Below are positions 1-5,757 of a stretch of DNA of 5,757 nt, in pieces. The notes under the pieces were generated by a model. It searched no databases. It was given only the letters and a program-made list of their open reading frames with translations, and was not told the DNA's origin. The stretch is from Lachnospiraceae bacterium (GTDB lineage: Bacteria; Bacillota; Clostridia; Lachnospirales; Lachnospiraceae): contig JAAVYC010000092.1 of NCBI GenBank assembly GCA_022790905.1, positions 1-5,757 on the forward strand, given 5' to 3'. Position 1 is the first letter of the stretch. Every line of letters starts with the position of its first letter. The position numbers and the translations under genes are program-made.

Positions 1-152
1 CAGTCCTTTTTGGTTTTGTCATATTATCATTTACTTAGTTTTGAACAGAAATTCTTACATTAAGTATGTTAAATTATAAGAGAGTGACAAAAGATCAATT
101 GCTTATAACTATAGGAATAAATGCAAATACAATTAGGTATTTCCAAAAATCA
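1..152 (+). other. AT-rich gene-free flank, candidate CRISPR leader
   Basis: This stretch precedes the first repeat at the end of the array farthest from cas2. It is strongly AT-rich, holds no convincing gene and no degenerate copy of the repeat. Because the repeats carry promoters pointing rightward (plus strand), this is the upstream side of the array and therefore the likely leader, where Cas1-Cas2 would insert new spacers. No clear -35/-10 pair stands out, although AT-rich segments around 90-115 (for example TATAACTATA) could serve. The window begins here, so the full extent is unknown. The leader assignment is inference from array orientation. All repeats at both ends are intact, so repeat decay gives no independent support. 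Confidence 0.45.
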
Positions 153-848
153 GCTGTAGTTCCCAGTTATTTCTTGGTATGGTATAATGAAAACACCTAT
201 GCGCTATGGACAGAGCGAGCTGTAGTTCCCAGTTATTTCTTGGTATGGTATAATAGTGTCTTTCTTGTTACGAACAATCGGACTACTGTAGTTCCCAGTT
301 ATTTCTTGGTATGGTATAATGGAATTTTTTTACAATTACAGAATCTTTTTGCTGTAGTTCCCAGTTATTTCTTGGTATGGTATAATATATCAATCCTTAC
401 TATTTTAAGTGGGATAGCTGTAGTTCCCAGTTATTTCTTGGTATGGTATAATTAACCTTGCAAAAGAGGTTCTTTCAATAAAGCTGTAGTTCCCAGTTAT
501 TTCTTGGTATGGTATAATAAGTGAAGTCTTAACTTTGCAACATTCTATGCTGTAGTTCCCAGTTATTTCTTGGTATGGTATAATAAAACTGGGTCGCTCC
601 CATCTGTGAAAGTCGCTGTAGTTCCCAGTTATTTCTTGGTATGGTATAATATTAAGAAGGATGCGGAATCTGCAGAGCAGGCTGTAGTTCCCAGTTATTT
701 CTTGGTATGGTATAATTACGATTTATGATTGGACATATTCAACCATGCTGTAGTTCCCAGTTATTTCTTGGTATGGTATAATATTTCCGATCACATCCGC
801 GTCAAATGGAAGGCTGTAGTTCCCAGTTATTTCTTGGTATGGTATAAT
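153..848 (+). CRISPR. Type II-C CRISPR array, 11 repeats and 10 spacers
   Basis: Eleven 36-bp direct repeats start at 153, 219, 285, 351, 417, 483, 549, 615, 681, 747 and 813, a perfect 66-bp period. The ten spacers between them are all exactly 30 bp (first 189-218, last 783-812). The repeat begins GCTGTAGTTCCC and ends TTGGTATGGTATAAT. Copies are identical except the third, whose first base is A instead of G. The repeat ends resemble those of Geobacillus and Neisseria II-C arrays, and that family pattern fixes crRNA orientation as plus strand, opposite to the cas genes. Spacers are unrelated to each other and none matches elsewhere in the window by eye. Spacer 8 (651-680) reads open as IKKDAESAEQ, consistent with origin in a coding gene of a mobile element, but its source is unknown. 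The 30-bp spacers and 36-bp repeats are the usual type II sizes. Confidence 0.98.
160..188 (+). promoter_or_regulatory. Repeat-embedded promoter (one copy in each of the 11 repeats)
   Basis: Coordinates mark the copy in the first repeat; the same element recurs every 66 bp to 820-848. Repeat positions 31-36 are TATAAT, a perfect -10 box, and positions 28-30 add the TGn extension, giving TGGTATAAT. Seventeen bases upstream, positions 8-13 read TTCCCA, a 4-of-6 match to TTGACA. Transcription would start about 6-8 bases into each spacer, leaving roughly 22-24 nt of guide. Neisseria meningitidis and related II-C systems are known to transcribe crRNAs this way, from promoters inside repeats, which removes the need for 5' processing by RNase III. 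The sequence match is direct; activity in this host is inferred. Confidence 0.8.
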
Positions 849-856
849 AGGGAACG

Positions 857-893
857 AAAACCCTGCATAACTACTGGGATTATGCAGGGTTTT
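857..893. terminator. Bidirectional intrinsic terminator between array and cas2
   Basis: A 14-bp perfect inverted repeat (857-870 with 880-893) encloses a 9-nt loop. The arms contain CCCTGCATAA and TTATGCAGGG, and the outer edge is AAAA on the left and TTTT on the right. Either strand therefore reads as a GC-containing stem ending in a U-run, the form of a rho-independent terminator working in both directions. It starts 8 bp after the last repeat and ends 51 bp beyond the cas2 stop, so it is placed to end both the rightward array transcripts and the leftward cas mRNA, which converge here. Confidence 0.85.
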
Positions 894-944
894 ATCATAA
901 TAAAATATAATTTTTCTACTCCAGATCTCCTCTTTTTTCATATT

Positions 945-1265
945 TTAAAAAATATTAATCAATTCTGTCGCCTCTCTTGTGTCATCAAATGTTGTCTCCC
1001 CTAAAAGAATATGTATCGATTCATACTGCTTTTCTGTTATCGTCAACAAACGAATGGAACCCTTTCTTGGCAGATGTTGTTTTAATCTGGATTCATGCAT
1101 TTCTACAGAATCATTTCCATTGCAAATTCTACTGTATACGGAATATTGAACCATATGATATCCATCTTTCACCAAAAAATTACGAAATTTTGTTGCTGCT
1201 TTTCTCTCCCCTGCTGTACCCACAGGTAAATCAAAAAATACGATCATTCTCATAAACTTATTCAT
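945..1265 (-). CDS. cas2: CRISPR-associated protein Cas2 (type II)
   Basis: A 106-residue protein with the ferredoxin-like Cas2 signature. Hydrophobic strand MRMIVFFDLP (residues 5-14) holds the conserved Asp12, followed by an ER-K helix, GYHMVQYSVYSRI (about 35-47) and a C-terminal strand RLLTITEKQY. Cas2 dimers bridge two Cas1 dimers to form the spacer-integration complex; nuclease activity is not needed for integration in systems studied. Length is typical. The ATG at 1265 is chosen because an AGGT motif lies about 9 bases upstream and the resulting 8-bp overlap with the cas1 end fits translational coupling. Met5 (ATG at 1253) would also give a normal-looking Cas2 beginning MRMIVFFDLP, so the start is uncertain by four residues. 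It is the last gene of the operon and is followed by the terminator at 857-893. Confidence 0.96.
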   Translation of the reverse strand: MNKFMRMIVFFDLPVGTAGERKAATKFRNFLVKDGYHMVQYSVYSRICNGNDSVEMHESRLKQHLPRKGSIRLLTITEKQYESIHILLGETTFDDTREATELINIF

Positions 1266-2163
1266 AACGATGTACCTGCAATTCCATCAAAGTGGGCAAT
1301 TCCAACTCTTCCCGATTTCCCTGCAACGCGCCGCTATAACTTGCTGCCACTTTATCAATACAATTGCTAAGTATATGTTTTTCTCCTCTCATCATCATGT
1401 CATAATTTACAATTCCATATAAATCTTTTTTTAACTCTGGAGTCAACGCACTATCTACCTCTGAAATATCAAATTTTCGCGAGACATGAAGATCCACTAT
1501 AGGTCGAAATACTTCAATCAAATCATCTGCTAAATTATAACTGTTTAACTCACTGCAATGAAACAATCCAAGTGACGGTTCCAAACCATAGCACACAATA
1601 GAGCGGGCAATCATTCCGCGCACAATCGCATATCCGTAATTTAATGCCGAATTGATAATATGATCCTCTCCCCTTGAAAATCCTAATCCATACAATCTGC
1701 GAAAATAAAAAGCCGCCGCTTTTGCCTCTACATTTGTTTTATCACCAGACTGAACTTCTCTTTCCATTTTACGGAGTTCACTTCCACCTTCTAAGTTGAG
1801 TAAATCCAGACAGAGAGATTGATTCTCTATTTTTTGAACTACAATTTGCTGCCAAAGTCTTTTTTGTTTTGGTTTCCCAAGATTTATCTGACTCTTTAAC
1901 AATTTAAAATGACGGCTATGGCGAACCATCGGAAGTAAAACGGCATTTGGCAAGTGTTTTTCATCACAAACATAGAGAGCAATCCCCATATCTGCCAGCT
2001 TTTGCAAAAAATAGCTGGAAAATGTCACTGCCTGACTCTCTATCAAAATACTATTGATATCTTCCAATGGAATACTTACATTTTCCTCTGACCCTATCAC
2101 TAATTGCTGTTTCTTAATATGTAGTTTTTGTGCGCTCTCAATTTTGATATTTCGATATCCCAT
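1258..2163 (-). CDS. cas1: CRISPR-associated endonuclease/integrase Cas1 (type II)
   Basis: A 301-residue Cas1, normal for type II. The N-terminal beta domain (about 1-80) is followed by the helical catalytic domain. Visible family motifs are VEAKAAAFYF (145-154) with candidate metal-binding Glu146, INSALNYGYAIVRG (170-183), and GLFHCSELNSYNLADDLIEVFRP (in two parts: His202 near GLFHCSE, Glu217 in DDLIEVFRP). The E146/H202/E217 spacing matches the catalytic triad expected for type II Cas1. With Cas2 it would cut and join protospacers into the leader-end repeat. In type II systems Cas9 and tracrRNA help choose spacers with a correct PAM. The ATG follows the cas9 TAG directly with no gap. The upstream region lies within cas9 and has only a weak, A/G-rich Shine-Dalgarno, so translation probably depends on coupling to cas9. 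Confidence 0.98.
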   Translation of the reverse strand: MGYRNIKIESAQKLHIKKQQLVIGSEENVSIPLEDINSILIESQAVTFSSYFLQKLADMGIALYVCDEKHLPNAVLLPMVRHSRHFKLLKSQINLGKPKQKRLWQQIVVQKIENQSLCLDLLNLEGGSELRKMEREVQSGDKTNVEAKAAAFYFRRLYGLGFSRGEDHIINSALNYGYAIVRGMIARSIVCYGLEPSLGLFHCSELNSYNLADDLIEVFRPIVDLHVSRKFDISEVDSALTPELKKDLYGIVNYDMMMRGEKHILSNCIDKVAASYSGALQGNREELELPTLMELQVHRYE

Positions 2164-5100
2164 CTAATGAAATCCCATTCTTTTCTCTTGTTTTACCTCA
2201 GAGACATGTCCGAGAACATCTACTTGATATTTTTTTAACTCTTTTAGAGATTGTATTCCCAAACCATCAAATTCGTACTTATTATCTTGAGCTTTACAAG
2301 AAAAACTTGCTGTATGTATATTTGCTCCAATATAGTATACAATCTCATCAATTAAAGTAATAGAAGTACCATCCTTACACTTTACATTTTTCCCTTTCGG
2401 ATGTTTAAATTTAACCAAGTCCCTTGAATACAAACTAAACAAAAAATTTTCATCTTTCATCTCTTTCCATTCGCTATAAGGTTTATTGGCCACTGCTGCC
2501 CTATTCGGCAGCCTCTTCTTCACCACATCCGAGGTATAAACCGGAACAAAATAATATTTCTCATTTTCCCGAAATACATCTACTCGGATCATCGCTCCAT
2601 TCCCATTTTCTGCAATTCCTTTTCCGCCATTTACTGCTACTCCAAGAGACATCTTTTTATAAGTTTTTACTTTTTTCACAACAGGTCCCTTTGATCCATC
2701 CGCTTTTGGCTTATGAAAATCCTCCGCAAACGCTTTTTTTCCGTCATTATCGAATAATTCTAATTGCCGTTTCAAAGCATTATATAATAATGGATCACTT
2801 TCTTTGTTATAGTAGTCCTTGACCTCTCCGTCTTTATCCAATTTCAAGTCTGTAATTGGCGTTCGCGATAATACATATCCTCCCTCGTCAAAAACATTTC
2901 CTCCATTTTCATAGTGTCTCGGACTCCGTATGGTATCCGCATGAGCAGCTCCAGTTACTTTATGATTCGGCATTCGCGACACAAAAATCGGACGAATCTT
3001 TTCATAGACATCCTGCGGATAGCGGAATAACTGATAGACATCCGGATGTGTATCCATAAAATTTTTCGGATCCTCTCCCATGCGAACATCTAATTCATCT
3101 CTGAAATTTGGCCATGGTTGAGGAATTTGAGCACCATATCTCTCATCCCACTCTTCTCTTAAAAGTTCATCTAGCGATATGATTTCTCCCGTCTCCACGT
3201 CTACAATCTCATAGTCAACTTTAACTCGTCCTTTATATAGAACTTCCCTGTACTGCGCACTCCGAGAAATCTTTTGAATCATTCCGTCTGTACAGCAGGC
3301 AACCACCGCCGCATCCATCGCGTGATGCCTGTCCGTAGAACGATCTTTTTGCATAAAACCCCAACGTTTCCTCAGATACGCCGTAATACTTCCGTTTACC
3401 GCAAATACTTTTTTCTTTTTCTCCGGTCTGCTATACGGTTCCATTTCCAGATTCTGACGAATCATATTGTAAATCACACGAGTGATATATTTTGTATCGT
3501 TCAGATTTCGTTCTTTGAACTCTTTTCGATCTTCTTTTGTAAATCCCTTTTTCAACAATTTCTGGCGCTTTTTATAATCTCTGATAAAAGTATTGACTCT
3601 TGCCTCATATTCTTTCCAACGTTTTTCATCATTTCCAAAATATTCGTACGGCGTACGGTTTCCCTTTTCCCGATTTGCCTGCGAGGTGACGAGCGCTTTA
3701 TTTCGATAACTATCGTCAAACGTGATACTATACGGCAAGATATGATCAATATCATAAGCACCATCAAAAAGTTTTTCTAATGGGATCAATTCTCCTGTAT
3801 AGAGACATCTGTGTTGTTGGTCATGCCACAAACGATATTTCAAAATATCCTGTCCCTTTGGATTCAAAAAGCCCAATTCCTGAATCTCTTTCTTCGCAAG
3901 TTCATTTTTCTTACGATTTTCTTCCATCTGCTTTTCCAGTTTTTTCCTGTCCATAAAATTCCTAGACATCTCCCTGGCGAGTTCAATATTGATTGCCTGT
4001 GGGCTTCCATATTCCATGATAATCGCATTGATCACTTTTATCGTCTGAGAAACAGAACGTTTTACCACCGGATTTGTAATCTCTTCAACGATCTCTCTAA
4101 TCTGTTCCCCTTTGAGTAATTTTGACTTTTCTCCACAATTATCATTCTTAAAATCATAGCCGGCCGCCTCACACGCTTTATCATATGTCATGCCCTGCCT
4201 TAAATATGGAAGAATCTTTTTCATGGCTTTTAGGGAAAGATGTTGGAACTTACTCGGTGTCAGATCCAAAAGTGATTCTGCTAATTCTTCATCTAATCCT
4301 ATTTTTTCAAATTCCTGAAGTCGGCTGTCATCGTTTTTATAGCAAGTCAAAACTGTACCAATCCGATCTAAAAGAGTTTGCTTTTCTTCGCTCGGTAAAG
4401 TCTCTAAATAGCTTCCAATTCTTTTTCGATACTCATAACAATTTGTCATACTGACAAATTTCACATTTTCCGTTGTCTTGATAATGGCGTCTTCCTCTGC
4501 AGCCTTCTCCGCTTCTGAAATTACCGTATTATCTGTACCTTCTTTCTCTTTCCCTCTTTTTAAATAATAGTTTAATGTATTAAACCGCTCTTCTTTTTCC
4601 AGATTTAACTTTTTTCGCACTGCTGCATATTTTACTTCCTTCTGTGTATACAGCATATCTAAAATCAATTCACGTTCTTCATCTGTCAAATTTCTGGAAC
4701 TGCCGTCCATCCGTACTATTTTCAGATGGTTGATTTTTTGCAAAGCCACAAATAATTCTGCCGTATAAGTTGCCTTTGCCGCCCTTCGCTCTCCTGACTC
4801 TCTCTCAAAAGTACAGAGCCCTACTGTGTCCTCAAACCCATTCATCGCATATGGACTCGGCGCGCCGTCTGGCTGATTTCCAGGTCCCATGTCAAACGAA
4901 CGCTGACTGAGCATGATCTCTAGATAATCTTTTTCTAAACCTTCTGTTGCCTTTTCATTTCCAAACGCCCTTTGCGATACAAAAAGTGTCTTTACTTCCT
5001 CTTCCAGGAGATCTCTCAACATCGTATGTCTGTAATCATCCGCTTTATTTCTAGGCGTCAGGAGATATCCATGTTCTGCCCACTCACAATCTGTATGAAA

Positions 5101-5634
5101 AGCTTCGTCTTTATAGATCATTTCCCCTACTGTGCGATAGCCTTTCTCTTTCATTCGTTCTTGATTTTCTTTCGTGGCTTTTAGAACTTTTCCGTTATCT
5201 CCTTCTTTTAATTCCGCTTTTCTTGTGGAACGAAAACCTCTATGCTTTGCAATATGTAACAATACCTGGGCAAATTCCTCATCTTCTAATTTTCGGTCTA
5301 ATCCTTCGTATCGAAGCTTGTAGACATCCGGCAGATTTGGACTATGGTATCGCTCCATAAAATCTTCTATCTGAATCAGCCCTTCTTTTTCAAATAAATA
5401 TTTGATTCGATCCAAACGGTGCCTCCTCCTGCGCAGCCTTCTTCTCGTCGTCCTTGCATTACGGCGTTCTGCAGCCAGCGGATCTCCAGTCTTTGGCACC
5501 TCCGCCGCATCAAAAATGCGTACTCCCAGATCCAGAATTCGTATCGGTTCATCCTGACTGTTATTTTCCAGGACTGCCCAACCCACTGAAGTAATCCCAA
5601 TATCCAGACCGATTCTATAATTTCTATGTTCCAT
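2164..5634 (-). CDS. cas9: CRISPR-associated endonuclease Cas9, type II-C
   Basis: A 1156-residue RNA-guided DNA endonuclease that cleaves both target strands. Domains in order: RuvC-I YRIGLDIGITSVGWAV (6-21, catalytic Asp11); arginine-rich bridge helix (about 56-80); REC lobe (about 90-530); RuvC-II INIELAREMSRN (548-559, Glu551); HNH centred on YDIDHILPYS (627-636, Asp630 and His631, with Asn645 and Asn654 downstream); RuvC-III RHHAMDAAVVACC (769-781, His771 and Asp774); C-terminal wedge and PAM-interacting region from about 800, including SRMPNHKVTGAAH (886-898), a form typical of II-C Cas9. All catalytic residues are present and the frame is unbroken. The N-terminus resembles Geobacillus Cas9. 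At 1156 residues it is some 70 longer than the Geobacillus and Neisseria proteins but far shorter than S. pyogenes Cas9 (1368). ATG 5634 is supported by AAGGAGG upstream and by the RuvC-I start. It is the first gene of the cas9-cas1-cas2 operon. PAM preference cannot be read from the sequence. Confidence 0.99.
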   Translation of the reverse strand: MEHRNYRIGLDIGITSVGWAVLENNSQDEPIRILDLGVRIFDAAEVPKTGDPLAAERRNARTTRRRLRRRRHRLDRIKYLFEKEGLIQIEDFMERYHSPNLPDVYKLRYEGLDRKLEDEEFAQVLLHIAKHRGFRSTRKAELKEGDNGKVLKATKENQERMKEKGYRTVGEMIYKDEAFHTDCEWAEHGYLLTPRNKADDYRHTMLRDLLEEEVKTLFVSQRAFGNEKATEGLEKDYLEIMLSQRSFDMGPGNQPDGAPSPYAMNGFEDTVGLCTFERESGERRAAKATYTAELFVALQKINHLKIVRMDGSSRNLTDEERELILDMLYTQKEVKYAAVRKKLNLEKEERFNTLNYYLKRGKEKEGTDNTVISEAEKAAEEDAIIKTTENVKFVSMTNCYEYRKRIGSYLETLPSEEKQTLLDRIGTVLTCYKNDDSRLQEFEKIGLDEELAESLLDLTPSKFQHLSLKAMKKILPYLRQGMTYDKACEAAGYDFKNDNCGEKSKLLKGEQIREIVEEITNPVVKRSVSQTIKVINAIIMEYGSPQAINIELAREMSRNFMDRKKLEKQMEENRKKNELAKKEIQELGFLNPKGQDILKYRLWHDQQHRCLYTGELIPLEKLFDGAYDIDHILPYSITFDDSYRNKALVTSQANREKGNRTPYEYFGNDEKRWKEYEARVNTFIRDYKKRQKLLKKGFTKEDRKEFKERNLNDTKYITRVIYNMIRQNLEMEPYSRPEKKKKVFAVNGSITAYLRKRWGFMQKDRSTDRHHAMDAAVVACCTDGMIQKISRSAQYREVLYKGRVKVDYEIVDVETGEIISLDELLREEWDERYGAQIPQPWPNFRDELDVRMGEDPKNFMDTHPDVYQLFRYPQDVYEKIRPIFVSRMPNHKVTGAAHADTIRSPRHYENGGNVFDEGGYVLSRTPITDLKLDKDGEVKDYYNKESDPLLYNALKRQLELFDNDGKKAFAEDFHKPKADGSKGPVVKKVKTYKKMSLGVAVNGGKGIAENGNGAMIRVDVFRENEKYYFVPVYTSDVVKKRLPNRAAVANKPYSEWKEMKDENFLFSLYSRDLVKFKHPKGKNVKCKDGTSITLIDEIVYYIGANIHTASFSCKAQDNKYEFDGLGIQSLKELKKYQVDVLGHVSEVKQEKRMGFH

Positions 5635-5646
5635 AACGATATTCCC

Positions 5647-5653
5647 CCTCCTT
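5647..5653 (-). promoter_or_regulatory. Shine-Dalgarno of cas9
   Basis: On the minus strand AAGGAGG, continued by further Gs as AAGGAGGGGG, lies 12 bases before the ATG at 5634, or about 9 if the G-run is counted as part of the pairing. It is the strongest ribosome binding site in the operon and fixes the cas9 start. The downstream genes cas1 and cas2 have only weak sites and sit at or across the preceding stop codon, so the operon probably loads ribosomes mainly here. Confidence 0.85.
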
Positions 5654-5674
5654 GAACCACATTTGTGGGACTTT

Positions 5675-5703
5675 AGAATAATATTATTTGTTTATTTGTT
5701 TAA
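5675..5703 (-). promoter_or_regulatory. Possible cas operon promoter
   Basis: The AT-rich gap between the edge hairpin and cas9 contains, on the minus strand, TTAAAC (5703-5698) and TATTCT (5680-5675) separated by 17 bp. Each is only a partial match to the sigma-A consensus, and overlapping boxes such as TATTAT are equally possible. A start near 5668 would give a leader of about 34 nt. An inverted repeat CCACA-TT-TGTGG (5657-5668) lies right at that start and could be a 5'UTR hairpin or an operator. The cas genes could instead be read through from the tracrRNA promoter. Weak evidence. Confidence 0.25.
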
Positions 5704-5757
5704 AAGATAATCCCATTCCGAAGAATGGGATTAGAGCTTTTTGGTGTTCTACCATAC
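5698..5757 (-). ncRNA. Probable tracrRNA, 3' part only (anti-repeat beyond the window)
   Basis: Read on the minus strand, the right edge gives GTATGGTAGAACACC, then AAAAAGCTCT, then a strong hairpin with a UUCG loop and a T-run. The tail of Neisseria meningitidis tracrRNA has the same order: a small stem ending in CC, a short single-stranded link with GCUCU, then a terminator hairpin of C-rich and G-rich arms. The position, directly upstream of and in line with cas9, is a common site for II-C tracrRNA, and no other part of the window carries an anti-repeat. The expected 5' half, complementary to the repeat start GCTGTAGTTCCC, would lie to the right of 5757, so the call rests on the tail and on context. 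The alternative is the terminator of an unrelated upstream gene. Confidence 0.6.
5701..5733 (-). terminator. Intrinsic terminator with UUCG tetraloop, probable tracrRNA end
   Basis: An 11-bp perfect stem (5708-5718 with 5723-5733) closes a four-base loop that reads C(UUCG)G on the minus strand, an exceptionally stable RNA tetraloop. The stem is followed on that strand by TCTTTTA. The UUCG loop favours the minus strand as the transcribed one. On the plus strand the loop would be CGAA, with a CTTTTT run a few bases further on, so plus-strand termination is less likely but not excluded. Confidence 0.75.

Noticed and set aside
66..455. Open frame of 129 codons with the peptide VVPSYFLVWYN repeated five times
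   Set aside because: It is the CRISPR array read as protein. The 66-bp repeat-plus-spacer unit is a multiple of three, so the frame recurs; there is no ribosome site or protein family.
723..941. 72-codon minus-strand frame starting 3 bp after the cas2 stop
   Set aside because: It runs through the terminator hairpin and into CRISPR repeats, so it is not a gene, despite its tempting position after cas2.
849..944. Possible tracrRNA between the array and cas2 (GGGAAC at 850-855 matches part of an anti-repeat)
   Set aside because: Only six bases match and the match does not extend; the hairpin here is better explained as a terminator.
894..944. Possible csn2 or cas4 remnant after cas2
   Set aside because: The gap is too short and shows no coding similarity; absence of a fourth gene is the II-C norm.
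729..1004. 91-codon plus-strand frame across the last repeats and the cas2 end
   Set aside because: Array and terminator sequence followed by antisense of cas2.
977..1255. 92-codon plus-strand frame opposite cas2
   Set aside because: Antisense shadow of cas2, with no recognisable domain.
3274..3780. 168-codon plus-strand frame opposite cas9
   Set aside because: Shadow of the HNH/RuvC-III coding region; composition is that of antisense sequence and cas9 motifs are clear on the other strand.
5376..5660. 94-codon minus-strand frame overlapping the cas9 start
   Set aside because: Out-of-frame shadow of the RuvC-I and bridge-helix codons; the AAGGAGG site and protein motifs support cas9 instead.

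Overview
The window holds an almost complete, compact type II-C CRISPR-Cas locus. Reading right to left, it contains the 3' end of a probable tracrRNA (right edge), cas9, cas1, cas2, a two-way terminator, and an 11-repeat/10-spacer CRISPR array. No csn2 or cas4 lies between cas2 and the array, which is the II-C gene complement. The DNA is AT-rich, cas9 has a strong AAGGAGG Shine-Dalgarno, and the Cas9 N-terminus and the repeat ends recall Geobacillus stearothermophilus Cas9 and its repeat. This suggests a Gram-positive host (Bacillota), plausibly a clostridial or Lachnospiraceae-type gut bacterium. The host assignment is inference; no housekeeping gene is present to anchor it.

Layout. 1-152: AT-rich, gene-free, the candidate leader at the cas-distal end. 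153-848: the array, with 36-bp repeats and 30-bp spacers at an exact 66-bp period. 857-893: perfect inverted repeat with T-runs on both strands, a likely bidirectional terminator. 945-1265 (-): cas2. 1258-2163 (-): cas1. 2164-5634 (-): cas9. 5635-5707: cas9 ribosome binding site and possible promoter. 5708-5757 (-): hairpin with a UUCG loop plus upstream sequence resembling the tail of a II-C tracrRNA. Its anti-repeat would lie beyond the right edge.

How it works together. The cas genes form one tightly packed minus-strand operon (cas9 stop abuts the cas1 start; cas1 and cas2 overlap by 8 bp). The array reads the opposite way, and every repeat ends in a perfect extended -10 box (TGGTATAAT), so each spacer probably has its own promoter, as known in Neisseria II-C arrays. 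Cas1-Cas2 would add spacers. crRNAs started within the array would pair with the tracrRNA and guide Cas9, whose RuvC and HNH catalytic residues are all present. The array is uniform and all three genes are open, so the locus looks functional. The system class is known. The less ordinary points are the repeat-borne promoters, the shared terminator, the edge tracrRNA and a 12-nt complementarity between that RNA and the cas1 translation start region.
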